64,000 bases of DNA from Stutzerimonas decontaminans (GTDB lineage Bacteria; Pseudomonadota; Gammaproteobacteria; Pseudomonadales; Pseudomonadaceae): NCBI RefSeq assembly GCF_000661915.1, contig NZ_CP007509.1:4539501-4603500 (forward strand), given 5' to 3'. A program made the position numbers and the translations under genes. Every line of letters starts with the position of its first letter. The stretch's first letter is position 1. The notes below the pieces were generated by a model. The model was not told where the DNA came from and ran no database searches. It worked only from the letters and a program-made list of their open reading frames with translations. Of this stretch, positions 7,101 to 13,627 are shown piece after piece.

Positions 7101-9772
7101 GCAAGCTCCTTGATTTCTATGGGGGGGAGAGTCAGTCCCTCGACGGGTGAATAGCTCAGCTCACCGCGAATGGCGTCGAGCTTGTCACCGTTCTCTTCGT
7201 GATAAACGCGGCGGTAGACAGCCACGCCAGGTTCGGGTTTGACCCGTGTGCCGCCGTGGTGATCGAAGTCCTTCCCGCTCCATTCCACGGCCTTGCGTGT
7301 GCCGCCCAAGCCGAAGAAGCTGCCCCAGGTTTCGTGCCCTTTGAAATGGATCATGTCATCAGTCAGCGCACTCTTGCCTGGCAGCCTTAGCAAGACGTAG
7401 GTGGTGGTTTGCATGCCACGATATGGATTCAATTCGTTGAGACGGTAAGCCTCGAAACTGATGGGGAATACTACCTTGTAAAACTCGGTCATAGACTTTT
7501 CGTAACTGTTCGACCAGTCGGCAGGCCGGGTGCCGAATCGGGTACGTTTAACCCAGGTTTCAAGAGGTGTGTCCTGAGTATATTGGCGAGCAATTACTCC
7601 GCCGACGATCAGGATGGTCCACCCCAGAGCGCGGGCGGCCAGGTGTGGCGCCACGCTAACGCCGCGGCCTATGACGGCAGCCTCGCCAGCGATGACTGCG
7701 GCGCGTGCGGCACGTATGGCTCGGAAGCTCTGCACGTAAAGGCGCAAGTTGGCGGCGGAGGCCAGGGTCAACCCGACATTGATGGCTGTGGTGTCCAAGT
7801 CGCCTGCTTGGTAGCTCTCTAGCGCTTCGATGCCATAGACCAATACGTCGAAGCCAGAGGTCACCGATTGTAGGATCGATGCTTTAGCGCCTACGCCCAG
7901 TGCATCAGCCAAAGCTTTCTGCGAAGCGATGTGCGTGGCCCCATTGAGCTTGACTGCTGTTTCCCAGTCGACTTCAGCAACTTTTTGTAGGGTTGCGAAA
8001 ACAGCAGAAGAAATACCGAACGCGCTACCCATTGCGTTTATGAAGCGTTTGATATTCCGCTCCTGATAAAACTCTTTGCCTGCCCAAACAAAATTCACCC
8101 CCGCCACAAGTGCTACCAGGCACTTGATGGGGGCTTTTTCTAGTGTCCTTTTGCCAAGATCAAGCATTCCCTTGAGGTTTACATCCGGCGCCATGGATGT
8201 AGGCAAGGGCGGCAAGTCCTTGGCTGGTAGCAGGCGGAAGAACGGCAGTGCCTCGCTGACTGCAACACTGAGTTGTGTGGGTTTTAGACGGGCTGGCAGG
8301 TTAGGGCGTGTGCCCATCAGATCGCTCATCCATTCGCCGAGTTGCCGCTGGCTGACGGCCTCGATAGCCAGGCGCTGCTGGCTTCGCGCCAGAGCTGCGG
8401 CGAGGTAGAGGCGCCCGGCGGCCTTGGAGCCGTTGTCGGCTTTCTGCAGGCCCAAGCCGACGATGGGAGCGAGCGCTGTGAACAGGGCTTCCAGTGGCGA
8501 ACCCAGAATATGTCGGCCCAGTTTATCGGCTGCCTGGTTCAGCAATTGCGCCAGTTTGTGTGCTTCGCTCAGCGCGCTTGCGCCGTTGTCTCTTGCGCCG
8601 TCAGCCAGCCCTACCAGGGAATTGATTTCGCCGACACCGAGGCGTTTGCCCAAACCCAGTAACGCCCAAACCAACCATGGTTTGCCCTCTTGCTGCTGGA
8701 GTGTCAGAGCATCGGTTATGGCCTTGGCTCCGGGACCTGTTGTCGCCGGGCCGAGGCAGGCTGCAGCGAAGTGGAGTTCCAACTCTGCACGTGGATCCGG
8801 TTGGGTGATGTCGAAATGGCCACAGGCAGTATCTAGGCTGGCAGGGCCGCGCTGCGCTAGGGTATTTAGCCAGGCTGACCAGAGCTCGCTGAGGCGGCGC
8901 ACATCGGCGCTGTATTCTTCCTCCTCTTGCGTTTGCTGCTGCCAGGTAGTTTGTAGCAGGCGGTAATCAGTGATGCTGCGCAGTTGGCCGCCGATTTGCG
9001 GGTCGCCTTCTGCCAGAGATTTGAGCACGCCTGCCATTGCCCAATCTTCACCGTGCACTTCCCGGGTGACTTTGAACGCCTGCTGACGAGCGCGAAGCAG
9101 CTTGGCCAGATCCAGCAGTACGCCCCACGGGTCGTCGATCAAGGCATAGGCTTGTTGCTCGCAGCGCTGCATGTCGTCGAGCAGCTTTGGCCATGCCGGG
9201 CGGTGACTGGTAGAGGGCTCGCAACTCCAGCCATACCAGTTGGCGTCCATGTAGTCGCCGATACGTTCGTGAATCGTGCGGGCTTGACCGCTGAAAGGTG
9301 CTGCTCCAGGGGTGATGGTGCGCATCACGCGCTGACGTACATCCTCTTTTCCCTTGGCTGATTTGAACTGGCTATCGCTCCACTGGCGAGGCGACCACGC
9401 CAGCATGGCCGGTGTTGCAGCGGGAAGGAGTAAATAGGGCAGGCTACGCCCGTCGATGACTTTGCCGCCGCGAGCTGTTTGGGTAAAAACGGCCGCGCTG
9501 ACACGGTATTCGACCAATTGTTTTAGGCCGCTCTGCCAGACGTACAGCCAGCCATCGCGTAACAGGCGGGCGGTGTAGTTCAGCGGACGGCCCTTGAGTG
9601 GCTCGAAGTAATCGCCTATTGCAGGAAAGTCTCCCTGTACAGCTGGCAAGCCATAGGCGCTGGTATCCACTGTCAGGGTCGGGCCGAGCGCATAGCGTAG
9701 CGGGAGTACAGCACTGAGCAGGGGGCATCCAGCGACCGTCAAGCTGGATGGGGCGGGAGTTTGGGCAGTCAT
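7091..9772 (-). CDS. T6SS effector, VasX-like (BTH_I2691 family)
   Basis: An 893-residue probable antibacterial effector delivered by T6SS. The N-terminus (CPLLSAVLPLRYALG, DTSAYGLPAVQGDFPA, YTARLLRDGWLYVW) matches the VasX N-terminal region, a lipid-binding-like module. A long helical middle region follows, with hydrophobic segments near 610 (IKCLVALVAGVNFVWAGK) and 765 (ALGWTILIVGGVIARQY) that could form membrane-inserting helices. ATG 9772 is chosen because it overlaps the DUF4123 adaptor's stop (ATGA); the upstream frame is only a shadow. Colicin-like pore formation is known for VasX and inferred here. Confidence 0.8.
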   Translation of the reverse strand: MTAQTPAPSSLTVAGCPLLSAVLPLRYALGPTLTVDTSAYGLPAVQGDFPAIGDYFEPLKGRPLNYTARLLRDGWLYVWQSGLKQLVEYRVSAAVFTQTARGGKVIDGRSLPYLLLPAATPAMLAWSPRQWSDSQFKSAKGKEDVRQRVMRTITPGAAPFSGQARTIHERIGDYMDANWYGWSCEPSTSHRPAWPKLLDDMQRCEQQAYALIDDPWGVLLDLAKLLRARQQAFKVTREVHGEDWAMAGVLKSLAEGDPQIGGQLRSITDYRLLQTTWQQQTQEEEEYSADVRRLSELWSAWLNTLAQRGPASLDTACGHFDITQPDPRAELELHFAAACLGPATTGPGAKAITDALTLQQQEGKPWLVWALLGLGKRLGVGEINSLVGLADGARDNGASALSEAHKLAQLLNQAADKLGRHILGSPLEALFTALAPIVGLGLQKADNGSKAAGRLYLAAALARSQQRLAIEAVSQRQLGEWMSDLMGTRPNLPARLKPTQLSVAVSEALPFFRLLPAKDLPPLPTSMAPDVNLKGMLDLGKRTLEKAPIKCLVALVAGVNFVWAGKEFYQERNIKRFINAMGSAFGISSAVFATLQKVAEVDWETAVKLNGATHIASQKALADALGVGAKASILQSVTSGFDVLVYGIEALESYQAGDLDTTAINVGLTLASAANLRLYVQSFRAIRAARAAVIAGEAAVIGRGVSVAPHLAARALGWTILIVGGVIARQYTQDTPLETWVKRTRFGTRPADWSNSYEKSMTEFYKVVFPISFEAYRLNELNPYRGMQTTTYVLLRLPGKSALTDDMIHFKGHETWGSFFGLGGTRKAVEWSGKDFDHHGGTRVKPEPGVAVYRRVYHEENGDKLDAIRGELSYSPVEGLTLPPIEIKELAWL

Positions 9773-10344
9773 AGAAGAGCCTCCTGTGCCGTGTCGTCCT
9801 GTTCGGCAAGTGCTTCCAGCAGTCGCCAGTCGAGCGTCATTTGCGCGGCGAGATCTAATTCGGCTGGCGCGCCTTCTTTCTCGGGCTGTTCGTTTTGCCA
9901 GGCACAGAAGATTGTGCCTTCGTGATGAAGCCAGATGCGTGAGATACGGTGCCAGAATCCCACCGGCCATTGCCCTTCGCGCTGCCATGCCTGATACAGA
10001 GGCCGGGCGTCACCCAGGCGTAGCCAGAGTTCGCGATGTTCTGGGGTAAAGATGCGCAGGCGGCGCTGCAGTATGTGCTGCAGATCGTCCATCGAAGCAT
10101 CGCTTTCCAGCCAGAGACCATCCTTGATTTCGGTTCCGTGTCGCCAGGCGTCATAGGCCATGCTGCCAACCGGAGCATCCAGCAAAATCGGGCCAGCGTC
10201 CGCTATGGGTTCATAGGCCGTACCGAGCAATAACGGTCTTGGTTGATGGCTAGGGAAGCACTGATAAAGCCACGCCGTCGCACTCTCGTAACGAGCTCCG
10301 TCGAGCAGAATGGCACCGTTTCCATTGGGCATTGGGGCGCTCAT
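9769..10344 (-). CDS. DUF4123 T6SS effector chaperone/adaptor
   Basis: A 191-residue DUF4123 protein. This family (Tap/TEC) loads a specific effector onto the VgrG spike. Visible family features are GPILLDAPVGS near residue 50, RLRIFTPEHRELWLRLGDAR near 95 and QMTLDWRLLEALAEQDD at the end. It overlaps both neighbours by 4 bp (vgrG upstream, effector downstream), the classic vgrG-adaptor-effector layout, so its cargo is almost certainly the VasX-like protein. Confidence 0.85.
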   Translation of the reverse strand: MSAPMPNGNGAILLDGARYESATAWLYQCFPSHQPRPLLLGTAYEPIADAGPILLDAPVGSMAYDAWRHGTEIKDGLWLESDASMDDLQHILQRRLRIFTPEHRELWLRLGDARPLYQAWQREGQWPVGFWHRISRIWLHHEGTIFCAWQNEQPEKEGAPAELDLAAQMTLDWRLLEALAEQDDTAQEALL

Positions 10345-12395
10345 GCCTTATCTCCCTTTGATGCCTTAGCGGCTTCGCACACTTCACATACGCCAGCTCG
10401 GGTGCTGCGAAACAGCATGTTTTGTTTTATCAGGGCTTCCAGTGGAATTCCCGGCATATCTGCATCCGCTGCCTTCACCTGCCCCGGCAATATCGGCGCC
10501 GCGGCCGATCCCTTTCCCGGACTTCCACCCGAGTTCATCCTGATCAAAGGCCCGACCATGGTGATGCCGCTGGCATCGAGTTTGATAAAACTGCCACCAG
10601 CCTTGAAGGTCAGCTCGCTGCCGGCTTCGAGCACCACTTTGAGGCCGCTGGAAAGGTGGATTTCATTACCCGCCTCGATGAACTGGCCGGTGCCGATCTT
10701 CAGGTGCTGGCTGTTGCCCACGGTGAGGTGGTCGTTGGCGCGGATTTCTGTCTTGCGGTCGGCGTGGGTGGTGCGGTGTTCTTCGGCGCGGAATTCGCTG
10801 TAGCTGTTGGCTTCGACGGTGTCGTGGCGCTCGTGGCCGACGCGGATCTTCTGGTCGTGCTCGATGCTCTCGTCCCAGTCGCGCTGGGCGTGGAGGTAGA
10901 TCTGTTCGGCGCCCTTACGGTCTTCGATGCGCAGTTCGTTGTAGCCGCCACCACCCGGGCTGCTCAGGGTCTTGAACACCGTGCGGGTCTTGTCCGCCGG
11001 CAGGTCGTAGGGGACCTGATGCTCCTTGTGGTACAGGCAGCCGGTCACCAGCGGTTGATCGGGATCGCCTTCGAGGAAGGTCACCAGCACTTCCATGCCG
11101 ACCCGCGGGATGGCGATGCCGCCGTAGCGGTCGCCGGCCCAGCTGGAGCTGACGCGCAGCCAGCAACTGGTCTTGTCATCGGCCTGGGCTTCGCGGTCCC
11201 AGTGGAACTGGACTTTTACGCGGCCGTACTCGTCGCAGTGGATTTCTTCGCCGACGGGGCCGGTGACCACGGCGGTCTGGCTGCCGAGCACCTTCGGTTT
11301 CGGATGGCAAAGCGTCGGGCGGAAAGGGATATCCCAGGGCGTGGCGCTGAAGCGGTTGCGGTAGCCCTGGACGAAGCCGTCACCGCTATCGACAGGACTG
11401 GTGACGGACTCCTCCAACACCTGCGGCTGCTTGCCTTCGTGCAGCACTTCGGTAAGTAGCCAGAGCTGGTTCCAGTCGCTGCGCGTGTGTTCGGTGAGCG
11501 GGAGGAAGTGCCCGCTCGCCAGCCGCGGCTGATCGCTTTCGCCTTCGGCCAGCTCGTAGTCGTGGCGATGGCGTTCCAGGGCGCGTTGCGACAGGTGCTT
11601 GCCGCGGGCGCGCTCGGTGAAGCGGCCGGGGTAGTCATAGTCCTCGAGAGCGGGCTGGAAGTCGCTGTGGAAAGCGGCCTCCATGCTCAGGCGTGGCTTC
11701 TCAAAATCGTAGTCGCGGCGCATAACGCGGCTGGGGCGGGTTTCCAGACGCAGGCCGAAGCGCTTGATCACCGGCTGGTCGGCGACCAGTCCGCTGTCCT
11801 GCTGATAGGCGGTGGCAGCGAGCCTGGGGAAGACGGTCTGGTCATCGCCGAAGACCAGGGCATGACCGGCCGCGCTGTGCCTGAAGTGATAGTGAATGCC
11901 CTCTTCCTCGCACAGGCGCTGGATGAAGTGCAGGTCCGATTCGTCGTACTGCACGCAGTATTCGCGCGGCGGGTAGATCACCGGGCCGAGCTGGAAACGG
12001 TAGGCATCGGCCTGGATGCCGTGTTCCTCGAGCACCCGGGCGATGATCTGCGGCACCGTCAGGTGCTGGAAGATGCGCTGGTTGGTGCGATGGGTAAGGT
12101 AGGCCAACTGCGGCACGAGCGTGAGACAGTAGCGGGTCAGGCGCTGGCCGGATTCACCCTGGGCGGCCTGATGCACCAGCCCGTGGATGCCGCTGCCATC
12201 CGGCGCGAAGGCAAGAAAGGCCGGGCGATGCAGCAGGCTTTCCAGATCCAGGTCGGGGCGCTCGCTGACCAGTTCCAGGTCGAAGCGATAGGGCTGGCTG
12301 ATGGCTTCACGGCCCCGGAATTCGAGCACCTTGAAGTCGTGCTCGATGCCTTCGAGGGAAAGTGTGAAGTGGGCCTGGTTGGCTGGGGCGAACAT
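10341..12395 (-). CDS. vgrG: T6SS spike protein VgrG (copy 1)
   Basis: A 684-residue VgrG: gp27-like N-terminal domains (FKVLEFRGREAISQPYRF, YDESDLHFIQRLCEEEGIHY), an OB-fold/gp5-like core (VQFHWDREAQADDKTSCWLR, GMEVLVTFLEGDPDQPLVTG) and a beta-helix tail of alternating short repeats (about 510-600). The C-terminus is short and ends in a Cys-x-x-Cys pattern (GVCEVCEAAKASKG), with no effector domain, so cargo is carried through the DUF4123 adaptor encoded immediately after it. AGGAGGAAC is the ribosome site. The core is very similar to the second VgrG at 53.4 kb. Confidence 0.95.
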   Translation of the reverse strand: MFAPANQAHFTLSLEGIEHDFKVLEFRGREAISQPYRFDLELVSERPDLDLESLLHRPAFLAFAPDGSGIHGLVHQAAQGESGQRLTRYCLTLVPQLAYLTHRTNQRIFQHLTVPQIIARVLEEHGIQADAYRFQLGPVIYPPREYCVQYDESDLHFIQRLCEEEGIHYHFRHSAAGHALVFGDDQTVFPRLAATAYQQDSGLVADQPVIKRFGLRLETRPSRVMRRDYDFEKPRLSMEAAFHSDFQPALEDYDYPGRFTERARGKHLSQRALERHRHDYELAEGESDQPRLASGHFLPLTEHTRSDWNQLWLLTEVLHEGKQPQVLEESVTSPVDSGDGFVQGYRNRFSATPWDIPFRPTLCHPKPKVLGSQTAVVTGPVGEEIHCDEYGRVKVQFHWDREAQADDKTSCWLRVSSSWAGDRYGGIAIPRVGMEVLVTFLEGDPDQPLVTGCLYHKEHQVPYDLPADKTRTVFKTLSSPGGGGYNELRIEDRKGAEQIYLHAQRDWDESIEHDQKIRVGHERHDTVEANSYSEFRAEEHRTTHADRKTEIRANDHLTVGNSQHLKIGTGQFIEAGNEIHLSSGLKVVLEAGSELTFKAGGSFIKLDASGITMVGPLIRMNSGGSPGKGSAAAPILPGQVKAADADMPGIPLEALIKQNMLFRSTRAGVCEVCEAAKASKGDKA

Positions 12396-12529
12396 CCATG
12401 TTCCTCCTGTTCAGTCCATGTATCAGCGCATGGGCGCTTGCGGAGCCCCGTGTAACACAGGCCGGCCGCTCTAGAACGCATGGCTCGCGCATTCCAGAGT
12501 GACGATGGCGGAATATGTTCAGTGCTTCG

Positions 12530-12562
12530 CAAAAAGCGTTCGGCCAGGCGAGCCTGGCCGAA
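12530..12562 (-). terminator. Rho-independent terminator after hcp
   Basis: On the minus strand a perfect 10-bp stem (TTCGGCCAGG / CCTGGCCGAA, loop CTCG; plus positions 12539-12562) is followed three bases later by five U residues. It lies just after the hcp stop codon and would separate abundant hcp transcripts from the vgrG module. Confidence 0.75.
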
Positions 12563-12578
12563 GCGGGACCGCGGCGAA

Positions 12579-13097
12579 TCAGCCGGCGATCGGGGTGCGC
12601 CAGTCGTCGGAGCCGGAGGTGCCGGAAACCTCGTGGGTCCAGACGATCTTGCGGTAGGTGAAGTACACGTCTTCCAGATGAGTGAAATGGGACATGTTCG
12701 GGTCCTGGCAGTTGGGCATGCGCGACTGCACATCGACGATCACCGCATCTTCCAACTCGATGGTGAAGTAGTGTTCCTGGGTGCCGGTGGACGAGGTGCG
12801 GTACCACTCCAGACGGCACTTGTTCAGGCGCTCGCCGGAAGTCAGGGCGTTGAAGATCAGCGGCGACGACTTGTCGAACACCTTGGTAATCATCAGTGGC
12901 TTGTGCACACGCTGGCCTGTCGGCTGGCCGGACTGCGGGTCACGCGGGATGATGACCTGATGCTGAAAGGCCTGCACCAGGATCTGGTCCTCATGGCCTT
13001 CCTGGAAGATGTTGCCAACCGAGTCCTCGGTGAAGGTGCCGGCGGTGATCAGGCCTTGCTTGGTGCCTTCGAGGGACAGATACGCGGGTGTTGGCAT
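12579..13097 (-). CDS. hcp: T6SS tube protein Hcp
   Basis: A 172-residue Hcp1-family protein that stacks as hexamers to form the inner tube and can carry small effectors. Typical motifs: MPTPAYLSLEGTKQGLITAG, EDSVGNIFQEGHEDQILVQ, QHQVIIPRD, GQRVHKPLMITKVFDKSSPL. ATG 13097 follows GGAGAGCACCC; the longer frame from 13136 lacks this. A sigma-54-like promoter lies about 50 bp upstream and a hairpin terminator follows the stop, so hcp is probably its own transcription unit upstream of the vgrG-DUF4123-effector unit. Confidence 0.95.
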   Translation of the reverse strand: MPTPAYLSLEGTKQGLITAGTFTEDSVGNIFQEGHEDQILVQAFQHQVIIPRDPQSGQPTGQRVHKPLMITKVFDKSSPLIFNALTSGERLNKCRLEWYRTSSTGTQEHYFTIELEDAVIVDVQSRMPNCQDPNMSHFTHLEDVYFTYRKIVWTHEVSGTSGSDDWRTPIAG

Positions 13098-13144
13098 GGG
13101 TGCTCTCCTTGTCTGATATGAGTGCCGAATGGCCATCTCATAAC

Positions 13145-13160
13145 AACAAGCAGCGTGCCA
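13145..13160 (-). promoter_or_regulatory. Sigma-54 (RpoN) promoter candidate for hcp
   Basis: On the minus strand TGGCAC, five bases (GCTGC), then TTGTT. The -24 element matches TGGCAC exactly and the -12 element differs from TTGCW at one base. Distance to the hcp start is about 48 bp. RpoN control of hcp is established in Vibrio and in P. aeruginosa H2/H3 systems, which encode dedicated RpoN activators (Sfa2/Sfa3). Confidence 0.65.
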
Positions 13161-13244
13161 GATAAGAAAACCTCTTATTTTTCAAATAGATATGAAATTA
13201 ACAGCATGCAGCCCGACTAGCAGAAGTGATCGCTAACACAGAAA

Positions 13245-13372
13245 GCTGCGCAAGTTCCTGCGCAGCCGCGGCAACAAGTTGCGCAACACTGCCGCAACTC
13301 GCGGCTGATCGCACTGCGAACAGCTTACCCACAAGGTTATCCACAGAACGCCTGCGCAAGAAACTGCGCAGG
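13245..13372. repeat. Inverted-repeat cluster with paired DnaA-box-like sites
   Basis: Two similar 22-bp inverted repeats (13245-13266, arms GCTGCGCA/TGCGCAGC; 13351-13372, arms CCTGCGCA/TGCGCAGG) flank a TTGCGCAA palindrome at 13279-13286 and two direct 9-mers, TTACCCACA (13325-13333) and TTATCCACA (13337-13345). The second matches the DnaA box consensus exactly and the first differs at one base. There is no replication gene beside it. It could be a regulatory or DnaA-titration site; function is unknown. Confidence 0.55.
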
Positions 13373-13414
13373 TCATTGTCGCTGTCGCGGCGCCCACGCC
13401 ACTTTTCTGCAGGC

Positions 13415-13541
13415 AAAAAAAACCTCGAACTTCATTGGGGGAGGGGGAAGTTCGAGGTCCAAATCCGGACCGCTAGGGCGGGGTCCAGAGATCTGCCAAC
13501 ACTTAACACAACAAGGAGCATCAAAGGGCTTTTACACCCTT
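13415..13541 (-). ncRNA. ersA: ErsA-like (Spot 42-position) small RNA
   Basis: A gene of about 127 nt between an AlgU-type promoter and a strong terminator. Reading 5' to 3' on the minus strand there is a small hairpin (AAGGG...CCCTT), an unpaired CU-rich stretch complementary to Shine-Dalgarno sequences (plus 13508-13518), a GGACC/GGTCC hairpin, then an 11-bp terminator stem (13423-13433 with 13447-13457) and eight U. The position downstream of polA is that of ErsA in P. aeruginosa and Spot 42 in enterics. ErsA is an Hfq-dependent envelope-stress RNA of about 132 nt that represses algC and oprD. Identity is inferred from position, size, promoter and architecture, not from alignment. Confidence 0.75.
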
Positions 13542-13548
13542 CGCATGC

Positions 13549-13576
13549 TCTGACCGGATGGTTGCAGCGGAAGTTC
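13549..13576 (-). promoter_or_regulatory. AlgU/sigma-22 (RpoE-type) promoter of the sRNA
   Basis: On the minus strand GAACTT (plus 13571-13576), a 17-base spacer, then TCAGA (plus 13549-13553), close to the RpoE/AlgU consensus GAACTT-N16/17-TCTGA. Initiation about seven bases downstream puts +1 near 13542. ErsA transcription in P. aeruginosa depends on AlgU. Confidence 0.7.
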
Positions 13577-13627
13577 AACTCGGGCGAAAAAAATTTCGTC
13601 GACTAGCGACATTTTTCGGCAGCCCGG

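Larger units (their letters stand above)
13098..13414. other. Gene-free region between hcp and the ersA-like sRNA
   Basis: About 315 bp with no convincing gene. It holds the hcp 5' region, an AT-rich patch at 13165-13200 just upstream of the sigma-54 site, and a cluster of TGCGCA palindromes with two DnaA-box-like 9-mers at 13325-13345. Small frames on both strands have no recognisable domain, ribosome site or codon bias. Confidence 0.6.

Noticed and set aside
13325..13345. Chromosomal replication origin
   Set aside because: Only two DnaA-like boxes, no dnaA/dnaN/gidA/rnpA genes and no extended AT-rich unwinding region.
13198..13606. 72-residue minus and 126-residue plus frames between hcp and polA
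   Set aside because: They overlap the sRNA gene, repeats and promoters, have no domain and no ribosome site.
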